This document shows positions 1-7,989 of a DNA stretch of 64,000 bases, piece after piece. Both the position numbers and the translations under genes were made by a program. The stretch comes from Variovorax sp. V93 (GTDB lineage Bacteria > Pseudomonadota > Gammaproteobacteria > Burkholderiales > Burkholderiaceae_C), in the NCBI RefSeq assembly GCF_041154485.1, contig NZ_AP028669.1, positions 4,092,001-4,156,000 of the forward strand. Reading direction: 5' to 3'. The notes below the pieces were generated by a model that saw only the letters and a list, made by a program, of their open reading frames with translations, had not been told where the DNA came from and did not search any database. Each line of letters starts with the position of its first letter. Within the stretch, counting starts at the first letter, position 1.

Positions 1-33
1 CGTGGCTTCAAATTTCCAAAAGCGATTTTTTGT

Positions 34-64
34 GATTGAATAAGATGAATAAAAGTATTCAATC
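34..64. promoter_or_regulatory. Inverted repeat ahead of LysR gene (candidate operator)
   Basis: GATTGAATA (34-42) and TATTCAATC (56-64) are a perfect 9-bp inverted repeat with a 13-nt spacer, ending 14 nt before the LysR start codon. An inner repeat, TGAATA/TATTCA (46-61), shares the right arm. The area is AT-rich in a GC-rich neighbourhood. An autoregulatory LysR site is a plausible reading, but no binding data are implied. Confidence 0.4.
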
Positions 65-78
65 CAAGGGCCTGCATC

Positions 79-1002
79 ATGATGACCTTCAAGCAGCTCG
101 AGGCCCTGTACTGGATCGCCAAGCTGGGCGGCTTTGCGCAGGCGGCCAACCAGCTCCATACCTCGCAGTCGGCCGTGTCCAAGCGGGTGCACGAACTCGA
201 GCTGCTGTTCGACACCGAGCTGTTCGACCGCAGCCAGCGCACCGCGCGGCTCACCGAAAAGGGCGAGGAGATGTTCGTGCTCGCCTCCCGGCTGCTCGAG
301 CAGCGCGACGCCGCGGTCGAGCAGTTCAGCAAGCCCGGCGTGGTGGAGCGGCGGCTGCGCATCGGCGTCACCGAGCTCACGGCGATGACATGGCTGCCTC
401 GGCTGGTGGGCCTGATCCAGCAGCACTACCCGAAGGTCATCCTCGAGCCCGACGTGGACGACAGCCTGCAATTGCGCGACAAGCTGCTGGCCGACGAGCT
501 CGACCTGGTGATCGTGCCCGACACCTTCGCCGATTCGCGCATGCAGAGCAAGGCCATCGGCGAAGTGAAGAGCGCCTGGATGTGCAAGCCCGGCGTAGTG
601 CGTGCCACCGGCGCCGTGCGGCTGCACGAACTCGCGCGCCACCGCATGCTGGTGCAAGGCAGCAATTCGGGCACCGGGCGCGCCTACGACGCCTGGATGA
701 AGGACCAGGGCGTGCAGCCCGCCGACACCATCGTGGTGAGCAACCTCGTGGCGCTGACCGGGCTCACGGTGTCGGGCCTGGGCGTGAGCTACCTTCCACG
801 CCAGTGCCTGGACCCGCTCGTCTCGGCCGGCATGCTTGCGGTGATCGACGTGGCGCCCGCCCTGCCGGTGGTGCGCTACGTGGCCATGCACAAGGGCGAG
901 CACCGCAGCGCGCTGACCTCCTCCATCGTGATGCTGGCGCAGGAATGCTGCGATTTCACGCGCATGTTCCAGGCGCAGGCCGACGAAGAGCCTGCAAAAT
1001 GA
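79..1002 (+). CDS. LysR-family transcriptional regulator
   Basis: A 307-residue LysR-type regulator. The N-terminal winged helix-turn-helix (about residues 1-65, with FAQAANQLHTSQSAVSKRVH as recognition region) is followed by a periplasmic-binding-protein-like effector domain (about 90-295). Length is normal for the family. The start follows an AT-rich stretch with an inverted repeat. Its stop codon overlaps the start of the SET-domain gene (ATGA), so the two are probably translated from one message. LysR genes usually act on a divergent neighbour, but what lies upstream is outside the window, so the target and inducer are unknown. Confidence 0.9.
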   Translation: MMTFKQLEALYWIAKLGGFAQAANQLHTSQSAVSKRVHELELLFDTELFDRSQRTARLTEKGEEMFVLASRLLEQRDAAVEQFSKPGVVERRLRIGVTELTAMTWLPRLVGLIQQHYPKVILEPDVDDSLQLRDKLLADELDLVIVPDTFADSRMQSKAIGEVKSAWMCKPGVVRATGAVRLHELARHRMLVQGSNSGTGRAYDAWMKDQGVQPADTIVVSNLVALTGLTVSGLGVSYLPRQCLDPLVSAGMLAVIDVAPALPVVRYVAMHKGEHRSALTSSIVMLAQECCDFTRMFQAQADEEPAK

Positions 1003-1478
1003 GCGGCATGAAACCCCGCAAGCAGACCTCGTCCACGCCCCACATCCGCGTCGGCCCCAGCGGCGTGCACGGGCTCGGCGCCTTCGCGACACGCGACCTG
1101 CCCGCCCAGGCCTTCCTCGGCCTCTACGAAGGCCGGCGCTACACCCAGCAGGAGATCGCCGCCAGGACGTGGAACGACCAGCTCACCTACCTGTTCACGC
1201 TCTCCAACCAGGAAACGATCGATGGCGCCAAGGGCGGCAACGGCACGCGCCACCTGAACCACGCCTGCGACCCCAACTGCGAAGCGGTCGAGGAGTACGA
1301 CGACGCGGGTGAACTGATGCTCAAGTTCCAGACCCTCGTGGCGGTGGACGCGGGCGACGAGTTGTTCATCGACTATTCCCTGACCGCGGACGATGGATCG
1401 ACCGCCGAGAAATACCCCTGCCATTGCGGCTCGCCGAACTGCCGGGGGACGATGCTGGCTCCGGTGGACGCGGATTGA
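999..1478 (+). CDS. SET-domain protein with post-SET cysteine cluster (putative lysine methyltransferase)
   Basis: A 159-residue protein made up almost entirely of a SET domain. It shows GVHGLGAFATRDL (22-34), the RHLNHACDPNC core (84-94) that in SET enzymes lies near the S-adenosylmethionine pocket, the GDELFIDYS segment (119-127) with the catalytic-type tyrosine, and a post-SET motif C141-x-C143-x4-C148 followed by RG. These are the hallmarks of SAM-dependent protein lysine methyltransferases. The start is fixed by a 4-base ATGA overlap with the upstream LysR stop. The substrate cannot be told from sequence. Histone-like proteins or ribosomal proteins are possible by analogy with other SET enzymes, but that is inference. 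Confidence 0.85.
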   Translation: MSGMKPRKQTSSTPHIRVGPSGVHGLGAFATRDLPAQAFLGLYEGRRYTQQEIAARTWNDQLTYLFTLSNQETIDGAKGGNGTRHLNHACDPNCEAVEEYDDAGELMLKFQTLVAVDAGDELFIDYSLTADDGSTAEKYPCHCGSPNCRGTMLAPVDAD

Positions 1479-1500
1479 CCACCCGCCGAAAAAGCACCTG

Positions 1501-2337
1501 CTAGAGCATGTCGCTGGCAGAGATCGAGGGCGTCTGGGCGATGCGCTCCGAGATCACGCGACAGGACTCCAACAAGGGCGCGACATAGCTCTGCAGCGGA
1601 TCTTCCTTCTGGCGAAACACTAGCGTGCTGACACTGATCGCCGCCACCGGCGCACCGCCCGCGCCGCGGATGACGGCCCCGAAGCAGTAGATGCCGGGTT
1701 CGTTTTCCTCGTTGTCCACCGCCCAGCCACGCTCGCGGGCCTCGCGGATCAGCGCGTGCAACTGCGCCGGGTCGACCGGCGTGTTGGCGGTATAGCGCGG
1801 CATCGGCAAGTCCTTGAGCAGCTTCTTGACCGCGCTGTCATCGAGTGCTGCCAGGTAGGCCTTGCCGACGGCCGTCGAGTGCAGGGACACGCTGGTGCCG
1901 ATGCGCGAGGCCATGCGCACCGCACTCGGGCTCTCGAGCTTCTCGATGTAGACCATGCTCGTGCCGTTGGGCACGGCCAGGTGCACCGTCTCGCCGGTGA
2001 TGTCGCGCAGGCGCTTGAGTTCGTCCACCGCCGCCAGGCGCAGCTCGGAGCGGCCCCAGCTGCGACTCGCCAGCTGGATCAGGCGCGGTCCCAGAGCGAA
2101 GGTGGCGCCGAGCGCCTGCTCCACCAGCAGGCGCTCGGCCACCAGGGCGGCGACGATCCGATGCACTGTCGGCCGCGGAAAGCCGGTCGCGCGCATCAGG
2201 GCCGCAATGTTCATCGGCTCTTGCGCATCCGCCACGAGTTGCAGCACCTGCATGAACTTGGAGAACGCAGCCGTGCCCGCCACTTGCGGCTTGACGGGCG
2301 CCGGCGCGGCGCGGGAACTGGACGATGCGGGCATCAA
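1501..2337 (-). CDS. IclR-family transcriptional regulator
   Basis: A 278-residue IclR regulator. An N-terminal winged HTH (about 25-85; motif IAALMRATGFPRPTVHRIVA) is joined to the IclR effector-binding domain (about 100-265), including the typical HSTAVGKAYLAAL and NEENEPGIYCFGAVIRG segments. It lies 102 bp behind the last gene of the leftward SDR/Bug/cupin operon and on the same strand. It may be co-transcribed or have its own promoter in the gap. The context makes it the likely local regulator of that operon, responding to a small aromatic or carboxylic acid. The ligand is unknown. Confidence 0.88.
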   Translation of the reverse strand: MMPASSSSRAAPAPVKPQVAGTAAFSKFMQVLQLVADAQEPMNIAALMRATGFPRPTVHRIVAALVAERLLVEQALGATFALGPRLIQLASRSWGRSELRLAAVDELKRLRDITGETVHLAVPNGTSMVYIEKLESPSAVRMASRIGTSVSLHSTAVGKAYLAALDDSAVKKLLKDLPMPRYTANTPVDPAQLHALIREARERGWAVDNEENEPGIYCFGAVIRGAGGAPVAAISVSTLVFRQKEDPLQSYVAPLLESCRVISERIAQTPSISASDML

Positions 2338-2439
2338 ACGACGATCGGAAGGAGGGACGGCTCGGGTGGAGGCCTTCGATTATCCCCACGAACTCCGTCA
2401 TGCAACTTCCTTCAGCCAGGTCGTGTCGGCGAGGCGCTC

Positions 2440-3159
2440 TCAGCTCACCATATAGCCACCGTCGACCGGCAGGATCACCCCGGTCATGAAGGCCGCGGCC
2501 GGCGTGCACAGGAACATCGCAGCGCGCGCCACATCGTCCGGCGTGCCCCAGCGGCCCATGGGCGTGCGCGCCAGGATGGGACCGGCGCGCGCCGGGTCGT
2601 CCTGCAGCGCCTGCGTCAGCGGCGTCGCGATCCAGCCCGGTGCCACCGCGTTGACGCGGATGCCATCGGCCGCATAGGCGATCGCCAGCGACTTGGTGAG
2701 CTGCGCCACGCCACCCTTGCTGGCCGCATAGCCGGGCACCAGGCCGCCACCGAAGAAGCTCAGCATCGAGGCCGTGTTGACGATGCAGCCACCGCCGACC
2801 TTGAGCCGCTCGCGCGTCGCGCTGCACACCCGCATGGTGCCGGTGAGGTTCACCGCGAGCACCTTCTCGAAAACTTCGAGGTCATGCTCGGCACCGCGCT
2901 GGATGATGCCGGCGCAGTTGAAGACGATGTCGAGCCGGTCGATGCCTGCCAGCGCAGCGTCGAGGCTTTGCGCCGAGGTCACGTCGGCCTCCTTCACCTC
3001 GACGGTGGCGTCCAGCGTGCCGTCGCCCTTGCCCAGCCCGATGGCGGTGACCCGGGCACCCAGCGCGGCCAGATGGTTGGCGATGACGGCGCCGATGCCC
3101 TGGGTCGCACCGCTGACCAGCGCGCGCCTGCCGTTGAAAAGTCCTGCTTGATAGGTCAT
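2440..3159 (-). CDS. SDR-family oxidoreductase (classical)
   Basis: A 239-residue classical short-chain dehydrogenase. The cofactor motif SGATQGIG sits at 16-23, NCAG at 81-84, and the catalytic triad is S131-Y144-K148. The C-terminal PVDGGYMVS is typical of FabG-like and sugar or hydroxy-acid dehydrogenases. It follows the Bug protein gene by 13 bp in the same leftward operon. It probably oxidises or reduces a hydroxyl/keto intermediate of the substrate brought in by that transport system. Cofactor preference (NAD or NADP) was not resolved. Confidence 0.85.
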   Translation of the reverse strand: MTYQAGLFNGRRALVSGATQGIGAVIANHLAALGARVTAIGLGKGDGTLDATVEVKEADVTSAQSLDAALAGIDRLDIVFNCAGIIQRGAEHDLEVFEKVLAVNLTGTMRVCSATRERLKVGGGCIVNTASMLSFFGGGLVPGYAASKGGVAQLTKSLAIAYAADGIRVNAVAPGWIATPLTQALQDDPARAGPILARTPMGRWGTPDDVARAAMFLCTPAAAFMTGVILPVDGGYMVS

Positions 3160-3172
3160 GGCGCCGGCACTC

Positions 3173-4156
3173 TCAGTTCTTGATATCCAGCTTGCCCATC
3201 AGCGCCTTGAAGTAGGCGTTGTCCTTGGCCATGTTGGCCTTGAAGGCCACGTCATCGGCATACGAGAAGCCCAGGTTCTGCTTGTCCAGCACCTCGCGGA
3301 AGGCCGGCTCGCCGGCGGCCTTCTGGCTCAGGTTCTTCAGGTAGGCCACGACTTCCGGCGGCGTGTTCTTCGGCGCCGCAATGCCCCGCCAGGTACCGAT
3401 GACCAGATCGATGCCGCGCTCCTTCAGGGTCGGCACCTTGTCGAAGCCCTTGACGCGCTGCTCGGCCATCACCGCCAGCGTCTTGAGCTTGCCGGCCTGC
3501 ACGTACGTCGTGACCTCGGCGGGGCTCACTGCGACGGCGTCGATGTGGCCACCCAGCAGCGCCAGCACAGCCGGGCCGGCGCCCTGGAACGGCGTGTGGT
3601 TGAACTTGGCGCCGGTCTTGTCTTCCAGCGCGGCGGCCGCGAGATGCCAGATGGAGCCGTTGCCGGCATTGCCCATGCTCAGCTTGCCGCTGTCCTTCCT
3701 GGCCGCGGCAAGAAATTCCTCGATGGTGTTCCACGGGGCATCCGCGCGCACGGTGATGGCGGACTGGTCGGCGTTCAGGCGGGCGATGGGCGTCAGGTCC
3801 TCATAGGTGAACTTCGCGAGGCCCATGTGCGGCAGCGTGGTGAGTTCCACCGTGACGACCGCCAGGCGATAGCCGTCGGGCTTGGCGTTGACCACGTCCT
3901 GCCAGCCGATCGCGCCGCTGGCGCCCGGCTTGTTGACGATGATCATGCTCTGCGGCATGTGCTTGCGGGTGGCATCGGCAAAGGCACGTGCCAGGGCATC
4001 GGTGCCCCCACCCGGCTGGAAGGGCACCACCAACTCGATGGGCTTGCTCGGAAAGCCGGCCGGCTGTGCCGACGCGGTGCCGGCAGCCAGCACGGCCGCG
4101 GCGGGAAGCATGCCGAGCACCGCCAGGCGGCGCAGGCGTTGGGCGAAGCGAATCAT
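3173..4156 (-). CDS. Bug-family tripartite tricarboxylate transporter substrate-binding protein
   Basis: A 327-residue exported binding protein of the Bug/TctC family. The start ATG at 4156 gives a clean Sec signal peptide (RRLAVLGMLPAAAVLAAG, cleavage after ASA near residue 30). The mature protein opens with the family motif FPSKPIELVVPFQPGGGTD, and KPGASGAIG follows in the binding domain. It binds small carboxylates in the periplasm. No TctA or TctB membrane subunits are next to it, which is usual for the expanded Bug families of Burkholderiales. It sits between two SDR genes and probably shares their substrate. Confidence 0.9.
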   Translation of the reverse strand: MIRFAQRLRRLAVLGMLPAAAVLAAGTASAQPAGFPSKPIELVVPFQPGGGTDALARAFADATRKHMPQSMIIVNKPGASGAIGWQDVVNAKPDGYRLAVVTVELTTLPHMGLAKFTYEDLTPIARLNADQSAITVRADAPWNTIEEFLAAARKDSGKLSMGNAGNGSIWHLAAAALEDKTGAKFNHTPFQGAGPAVLALLGGHIDAVAVSPAEVTTYVQAGKLKTLAVMAEQRVKGFDKVPTLKERGIDLVIGTWRGIAAPKNTPPEVVAYLKNLSQKAAGEPAFREVLDKQNLGFSYADDVAFKANMAKDNAYFKALMGKLDIKN

Positions 4157-4209
4157 GGACAAAGTCTCCGTGGTTGTAAAAGGAAAGAAGGGAATCCGTC
4201 GGCGCTCGG

Positions 4210-4953
4210 TCAGTACGTGGCCCGTCCTCCGGACAGGTCGAACACGGCGCCGGTGTTGAAGCTGCAGGACCCCGAGCAAAGCCAGGCCACCATCTCGGCC
4301 ACTTCGCTGCTTTCGCCCAGCCGCTGCATGGGGCTCTTGTCGATCATGGCCTGCACATGGGCGGGCGCCATCTGCTCCAGGATGGGCGTGCGCACGGCCG
4401 CCGGCGCAATCGCATTCACCAGGATGCCCGTGCCCGCCAGTTCCTTGCCGAGCGACTTGGTCAATGCGAGCACGCCCGCCTTGGCCGAGCTGTAGGCGGA
4501 GGCGTTGGGCGTGCCTTCCTTGCCGGCCAGCGAGGCGATGTTGACGATGCGCCCCGCCCCGGCCCGGCGCAGATGGGGCACCAGCGCGCGGCAGGCGTGA
4601 AACGTGCCGACCAGGTTGACATCGACGATGCGGCGCCACATCTTCGGGTCGTACTCGGCCAACGGCACGGTCGGGCCGGCAAAGCCCGCGCTGTTCACGA
4701 CGAAATCGATGCGGCCGAAACGGGCCGCGGTTTCGCGGGCCGCGCCCTCGACGCTGGCCAGGTCGCTCACGTCGACGCGCCAGGCGTCGTCGTCGCTTGC
4801 ACCAGGCTCGGCCAGGTCCCACACGGCGACATGCGCTCCGCTTTCTCGAAGGCGTTGGACCACTTCCGCGCCGATACCGCTGGCGCCGCCGGTCACGACA
4901 CCGAACCGGCCCGCGAAGTCGTAGCGGGCCATTGCAAGGCGCCCGCCGGTCAT
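4210..4953 (-). CDS. SDR-family oxidoreductase (classical)
   Basis: A 247-residue classical SDR. TGGASGIG is at 21-28, NSAG at 87-90 and the triad is S141-Y154-K158; the tail FNTGAVFDLSGGRATY is family-typical. The start at 4953 is chosen because its ATG overlaps the stop of the upstream cupin gene (ATGA), implying translational coupling. An internal ATG eight residues in (MARYDF) is the alternative. It is the second SDR of the operon. Two dehydrogenases with a cupin oxygenase suggest a short aromatic-ketone or keto-acid pathway. Confidence 0.87.
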   Translation of the reverse strand: MTGGRLAMARYDFAGRFGVVTGGASGIGAEVVQRLRESGAHVAVWDLAEPGASDDDAWRVDVSDLASVEGAARETAARFGRIDFVVNSAGFAGPTVPLAEYDPKMWRRIVDVNLVGTFHACRALVPHLRRAGAGRIVNIASLAGKEGTPNASAYSSAKAGVLALTKSLGKELAGTGILVNAIAPAAVRTPILEQMAPAHVQAMIDKSPMQRLGESSEVAEMVAWLCSGSCSFNTGAVFDLSGGRATY

Positions 4954-5477
4954 CGAATGAACTGCTTGGCGTAGTCCGCGCCCAGACCGACGGACTCGAA
5001 GTGCTTGCGGCACATGTCGATCTTGGTGAACACATCCTCGTAGCCCATGCCCTTGCCCCAGGGATCGGTGTAGTACATGACCCCGTTGACCTGGAAGTAC
5101 GTGATCATTTCCTCGACGTCTTCGGGAACGTAGAGCGTGTGCGTTTCGCCCGGCGGCTCGAAGACGTAGCTGCCTTCGGTGGCTTCCCAGTCATGCTCGA
5201 GGTAGCGCCAACGGCCCTTCAGCACGAAGCCATGCACCGCCTGCGGATGGCGATGGCGGCTCAGCACGCCCGACTTGCGCACGCGCAGCAGATTCATCCA
5301 GTAGCCCTGGCTCGCATTCAGGCACAGCGGGCGGAACCAAACGTTCTCGGCCTGTGGCACCCACAGGCGCTCGTCCGTCGGGATGGCGTGAGGAACCACG
5401 ATCTCGGGCAGTGCATCCGGCGGGTTCGGGTATTGATAAGGGGTCTTCGGGTTCGCGTCGGAATCATCGAGAGGCAT
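4950..5477 (-). CDS. Cupin dioxygenase-like protein (2,4'-dihydroxyacetophenone dioxygenase family)
   Basis: A 175-residue single-domain cupin, first gene of the leftward operon. Metal-ligand candidates are H75, H77 and H113 (SRHRHPQAVHG and GETHTLYVP). H82 and E94 lie in the same fold region. The size and motif order fit the 2,4'-dihydroxyacetophenone dioxygenase family, which cleaves a C-C bond in a side-chain ketone using Fe and O2. That assignment comes from remembered family resemblance. The true substrate is not shown and other cupin roles remain possible. It overlaps the next gene by 4 bp, and its promoter region holds repeated ATATATG-containing elements. Confidence 0.75.
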   Translation of the reverse strand: MPLDDSDANPKTPYQYPNPPDALPEIVVPHAIPTDERLWVPQAENVWFRPLCLNASQGYWMNLLRVRKSGVLSRHRHPQAVHGFVLKGRWRYLEHDWEATEGSYVFEPPGETHTLYVPEDVEEMITYFQVNGVMYYTDPWGKGMGYEDVFTKIDMCRKHFESVGLGADYAKQFIR

Positions 5478-5483
5478 ATGCGT

Positions 5484-5563
5484 TGTCCATATTGTGGATA
5501 TATGTCCATATTATAGATTTCACTGTTTGAAGGTCCCTCAGGGAATCTACGGATATATGATCC
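5484..5563. promoter_or_regulatory. Repeated palindromic elements between cupin operon and NCS1 permease gene
   Basis: TGTCCATATT occurs twice as a direct repeat (5484-5493 and 5503-5512, 19 bp apart). GGATATATG also occurs twice, each time followed by TCC or ATCC, giving imperfect palindromes GGATATATGTCC (5496-5507) and GGATATATGATCC (5551-5563). The block lies just upstream of the leftward cupin operon in an otherwise AT-rich promoter. It is a likely operator array, perhaps for the IclR regulator at the operon's end. Which protein binds is inference. Confidence 0.4.
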
Positions 5564-5591
5564 GCCGGATGGACTTGATTGCACACTGTTT

Positions 5592-5601
5592 TTGTATACA
5601 A
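5592..5601. promoter_or_regulatory. GntR-type operator palindrome TTGTATACAA
   Basis: A perfect 10-bp palindrome, TTGTATACAA, lies 77 bp before the NCS1 permease start. Palindromes of this TTGTnnACAA type are common targets of FadR-subfamily GntR repressors, and such a gene ends this transcription unit (7990-8745). A near-identical site lies at 11982-11991, before the NCS2 permease gene. Confidence 0.5.
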
Positions 5602-5678
5602 ATAACGCACCCGATAGCCGGTGCGGAAATTTGCGCTGGAACGGTCCCTCCATCCACCCATTCGCACGAGGAAAGACC

Positions 5679-7172
5679 ATGAGCACAGTCGTCAGCCAGG
5701 CCCCCGCGGGGGCAAGCGAAGCCGGCCATGCGCCGCATGCCGAATCCAATGCGCTGATCAAGCCCGGCTACCACCCGCGGCTGACCAACGAAGACCTGGC
5801 CCCGCTGCGCAAGCAGACCTGGGGCCAATACAACATCTTTGCGTTCTGGATGTCCGACGTGCACAGCGTGGGCGGCTACATCACGGCCGGCAGCCTGTTC
5901 GCGCTGGGCCTGTCGAGCTGGCAGGTGCTGGTGTCGCTGCTGGTGGGTATCGTCATCGTGCAGTTCTTCTGCAACCTGGTGGCCAAGCCGAGCCAGGTGA
6001 CGGGCGTGCCCTACCCGGTGGTGTGCCGCGCGCCCTTCGGCGTGCTGGGCGCCAACATCCCGGCCATCATCCGCGGGCTGATCGCGGTGGCCTGGTACGG
6101 CGTGCAGACCTACCTGGCCTCGGCCGCCTTCATGGTGCTGGCGCTGCACATGTTCCCGAACCTCGCGCCGTATGCCGACGTGGCCCAGCACGGCTTCGTG
6201 GGCCTGTCGACGCTGGGCTGGGTGGCGTTCATGATCATGTGGGTGCTGCAGGCCTTCGTGTTCTGGCACGGCATGGAAGCGATCCGCAAGTTCATCGACT
6301 GGGCCGGACCGGCCGTGTACGTGGTGATGGCCGTGCTCTGCGGCTGGCTGGTGTGGAAGGCCGGCTGGAGCAACATCGACCTGAACCTGGGCGGGATCAA
6401 GTTCCAGGGCTGGGACGCGCTGCCCGTGATGCTCTCGGCCATTGCACTGGTGGTGAGCTACTTCAGCGGCCCGATGCTCAACTTCGGCGACTTCTCGCGC
6501 TACGGCAAGAGCTTCGACGCGGTGAAGAAGGGCAACTTCTGGGGCCTGCCGGTCAACTTCGTGTTCTTCTCGCTGCTCACGGTGATCACCACCGCCGCCA
6601 CGCTGCCGGTGTTCGGCGAGCTGATCACCGATCCGGTGCACACCGTGGGCAAGATCGACAGCACCACCGCCGTGGTGCTGGGCGCGCTGACCTTCATGAT
6701 CGCCACCATCGGCATCAACATCGTCGCCAACTTCGTCTCGCCGGCCTTCGACTTCTCGAACGTGGCGCCGCAGCACATCAGCTGGCGCACGGGCGGCATG
6801 ATCGCAGCGGTGGGATCGGTGTTCCTCACGCCGTGGAACCTCTACAACAGCCCCGAGGTCATCCACTACACGCTGGACGTGCTGGGCTCGTTCATCGGCC
6901 CGCTGTTCGGCATCCTGATTGCCGACTACTACATCGTGCGCAAGCAGCAGATCGACGTGGACGCGCTCTACACCATGAGCCCCAAGGGCGAATACTGGTA
7001 CAGCGGCGGCTACAACCCGAAGGCGATCCAGGCGCTGATCCCCTCCGCGCTGGTGCCGATCCTTTGCGTGATGGTGCCGGCGCTGCGCGGTGGCGCGAAC
7101 TATGCATGGTTCATCGGCATGGCACTGGGCTTCGTCATCTATGCCCTGCTGAACCGCAACAACAAGACTTGA
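5679..7172 (+). CDS. NCS1-family nucleobase/allantoin/hydantoin:cation symporter
   Basis: A 497-residue inner-membrane permease of the NCS1 family with about 12 membrane segments. The N-terminal NEDLAPLRKQTWGQYNIFAFWMSD and the following GGYITAGSLFALGLSSWQ region are characteristic. The ATG at 5679 is preferred because GAGGAAAG (5668-5675) is a good ribosome-binding site; upstream in-frame codons lack one. The next gene encodes an allantoin/hydantoin-type racemase, so allantoin or a hydantoin is the likely substrate rather than uracil or cytosine. A GntR palindrome lies in the promoter. Confidence 0.88.
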   Translation: MSTVVSQAPAGASEAGHAPHAESNALIKPGYHPRLTNEDLAPLRKQTWGQYNIFAFWMSDVHSVGGYITAGSLFALGLSSWQVLVSLLVGIVIVQFFCNLVAKPSQVTGVPYPVVCRAPFGVLGANIPAIIRGLIAVAWYGVQTYLASAAFMVLALHMFPNLAPYADVAQHGFVGLSTLGWVAFMIMWVLQAFVFWHGMEAIRKFIDWAGPAVYVVMAVLCGWLVWKAGWSNIDLNLGGIKFQGWDALPVMLSAIALVVSYFSGPMLNFGDFSRYGKSFDAVKKGNFWGLPVNFVFFSLLTVITTAATLPVFGELITDPVHTVGKIDSTTAVVLGALTFMIATIGINIVANFVSPAFDFSNVAPQHISWRTGGMIAAVGSVFLTPWNLYNSPEVIHYTLDVLGSFIGPLFGILIADYYIVRKQQIDVDALYTMSPKGEYWYSGGYNPKAIQALIPSALVPILCVMVPALRGGANYAWFIGMALGFVIYALLNRNNKT

Positions 7173-7202
7173 AACACTGAAAGAGAAAGAAAGGGCCGCG
7201 CC

Positions 7203-7940
7203 GTGCGCATCAAGATCATCAATCCCAACACCACCTGGAGCATGACCGAGAAGATCGGCGCCTGCGCCCGCGCGGTGGCGAGCGCCGGCACGGAGATCGT
7301 CGCGGTCAGCCCGGCCATGGGGCCGGTCTCCATCGAGAGCCACTACGACGAGGCGCTGGCCGTGCCCGGCCTGCTGCAGGAAATTGCGGCCGGCGAGCGC
7401 GAGGGCATCGACGGCTACGTGATCGCCTGCTTCGGCGATCCGGGCCTGAAGGCCGCGCGCGAGCTGGCGCGCGGCCCGGTGGTGGGCATTGCCGAGGCGG
7501 CGATGCACCTGGCCAGCATGGTGGGCAGCCGCTTCAGCGTAGTGACCACGCTGGGCCGCACGATGGGCCAGGCCTGGCACCTGGCCGAGATCTACGGCAT
7601 GGAGCGCTTCTGCGCCAAGGTGCGCGCCTGCGAACTGCCGGTGCTCGAACTCGAGGAGCCCGGCTCCAACGCGCGCGAACGCATCGTCGACGAATGCCGG
7701 CGCGCGCTCGAGGAAGACGGCTCCGACTGCATCGTGCTGGGCTGCGCCGGCATGACCGACCTGTGCGAGCACATCGGCGGCCTGCTCGGCGTGCCGGTGA
7801 TCGACGGTGTGGCCGCGGCCACCAGGCTCGTCGAGTCGCTGGTGGCGTTGAAGCTTTCGACCAGCAAGCGAGGCGAGCTGGCCCATCCGCTGCCCAAGGC
7901 CATGAAGGGCGCGCTCGAGGGCTTCACGCTGCGCGGCTGA
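7203..7940 (+). CDS. Asp/Glu/hydantoin racemase family (allantoin or hydantoin racemase)
   Basis: A 245-residue cofactor-independent racemase with a GTG start. The fold begins IKIINPNTT. The two catalytic cysteines expected in the family are present at C76 (IACFGDPG) and C181 (LGCAGM), so it should be active. Family members interconvert enantiomers of allantoin (HpxA) or 5-substituted hydantoins (HyuE). It is 30 bp behind the NCS1 permease and followed by a GntR regulator. This resembles the ureide loci of enterobacteria, although no allantoinase or hydantoinase is in the window. Confidence 0.85.
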   Translation: MRIKIINPNTTWSMTEKIGACARAVASAGTEIVAVSPAMGPVSIESHYDEALAVPGLLQEIAAGEREGIDGYVIACFGDPGLKAARELARGPVVGIAEAAMHLASMVGSRFSVVTTLGRTMGQAWHLAEIYGMERFCAKVRACELPVLELEEPGSNARERIVDECRRALEEDGSDCIVLGCAGMTDLCEHIGGLLGVPVIDGVAAATRLVESLVALKLSTSKRGELAHPLPKAMKGALEGFTLRG

Positions 7941-7989
7941 CGGTGCCCGGCGCGAGCGCGGCGGCCACCCGCTGAGCCACAATCTGCGC

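Noticed and set aside
36..998. In-frame upstream extension of the SET-domain protein
   Set aside because: It reads through the LysR gene in another frame and is Arg/Ala-rich nonsense. The ATG at 999 with its 4-base overlap is the credible start.
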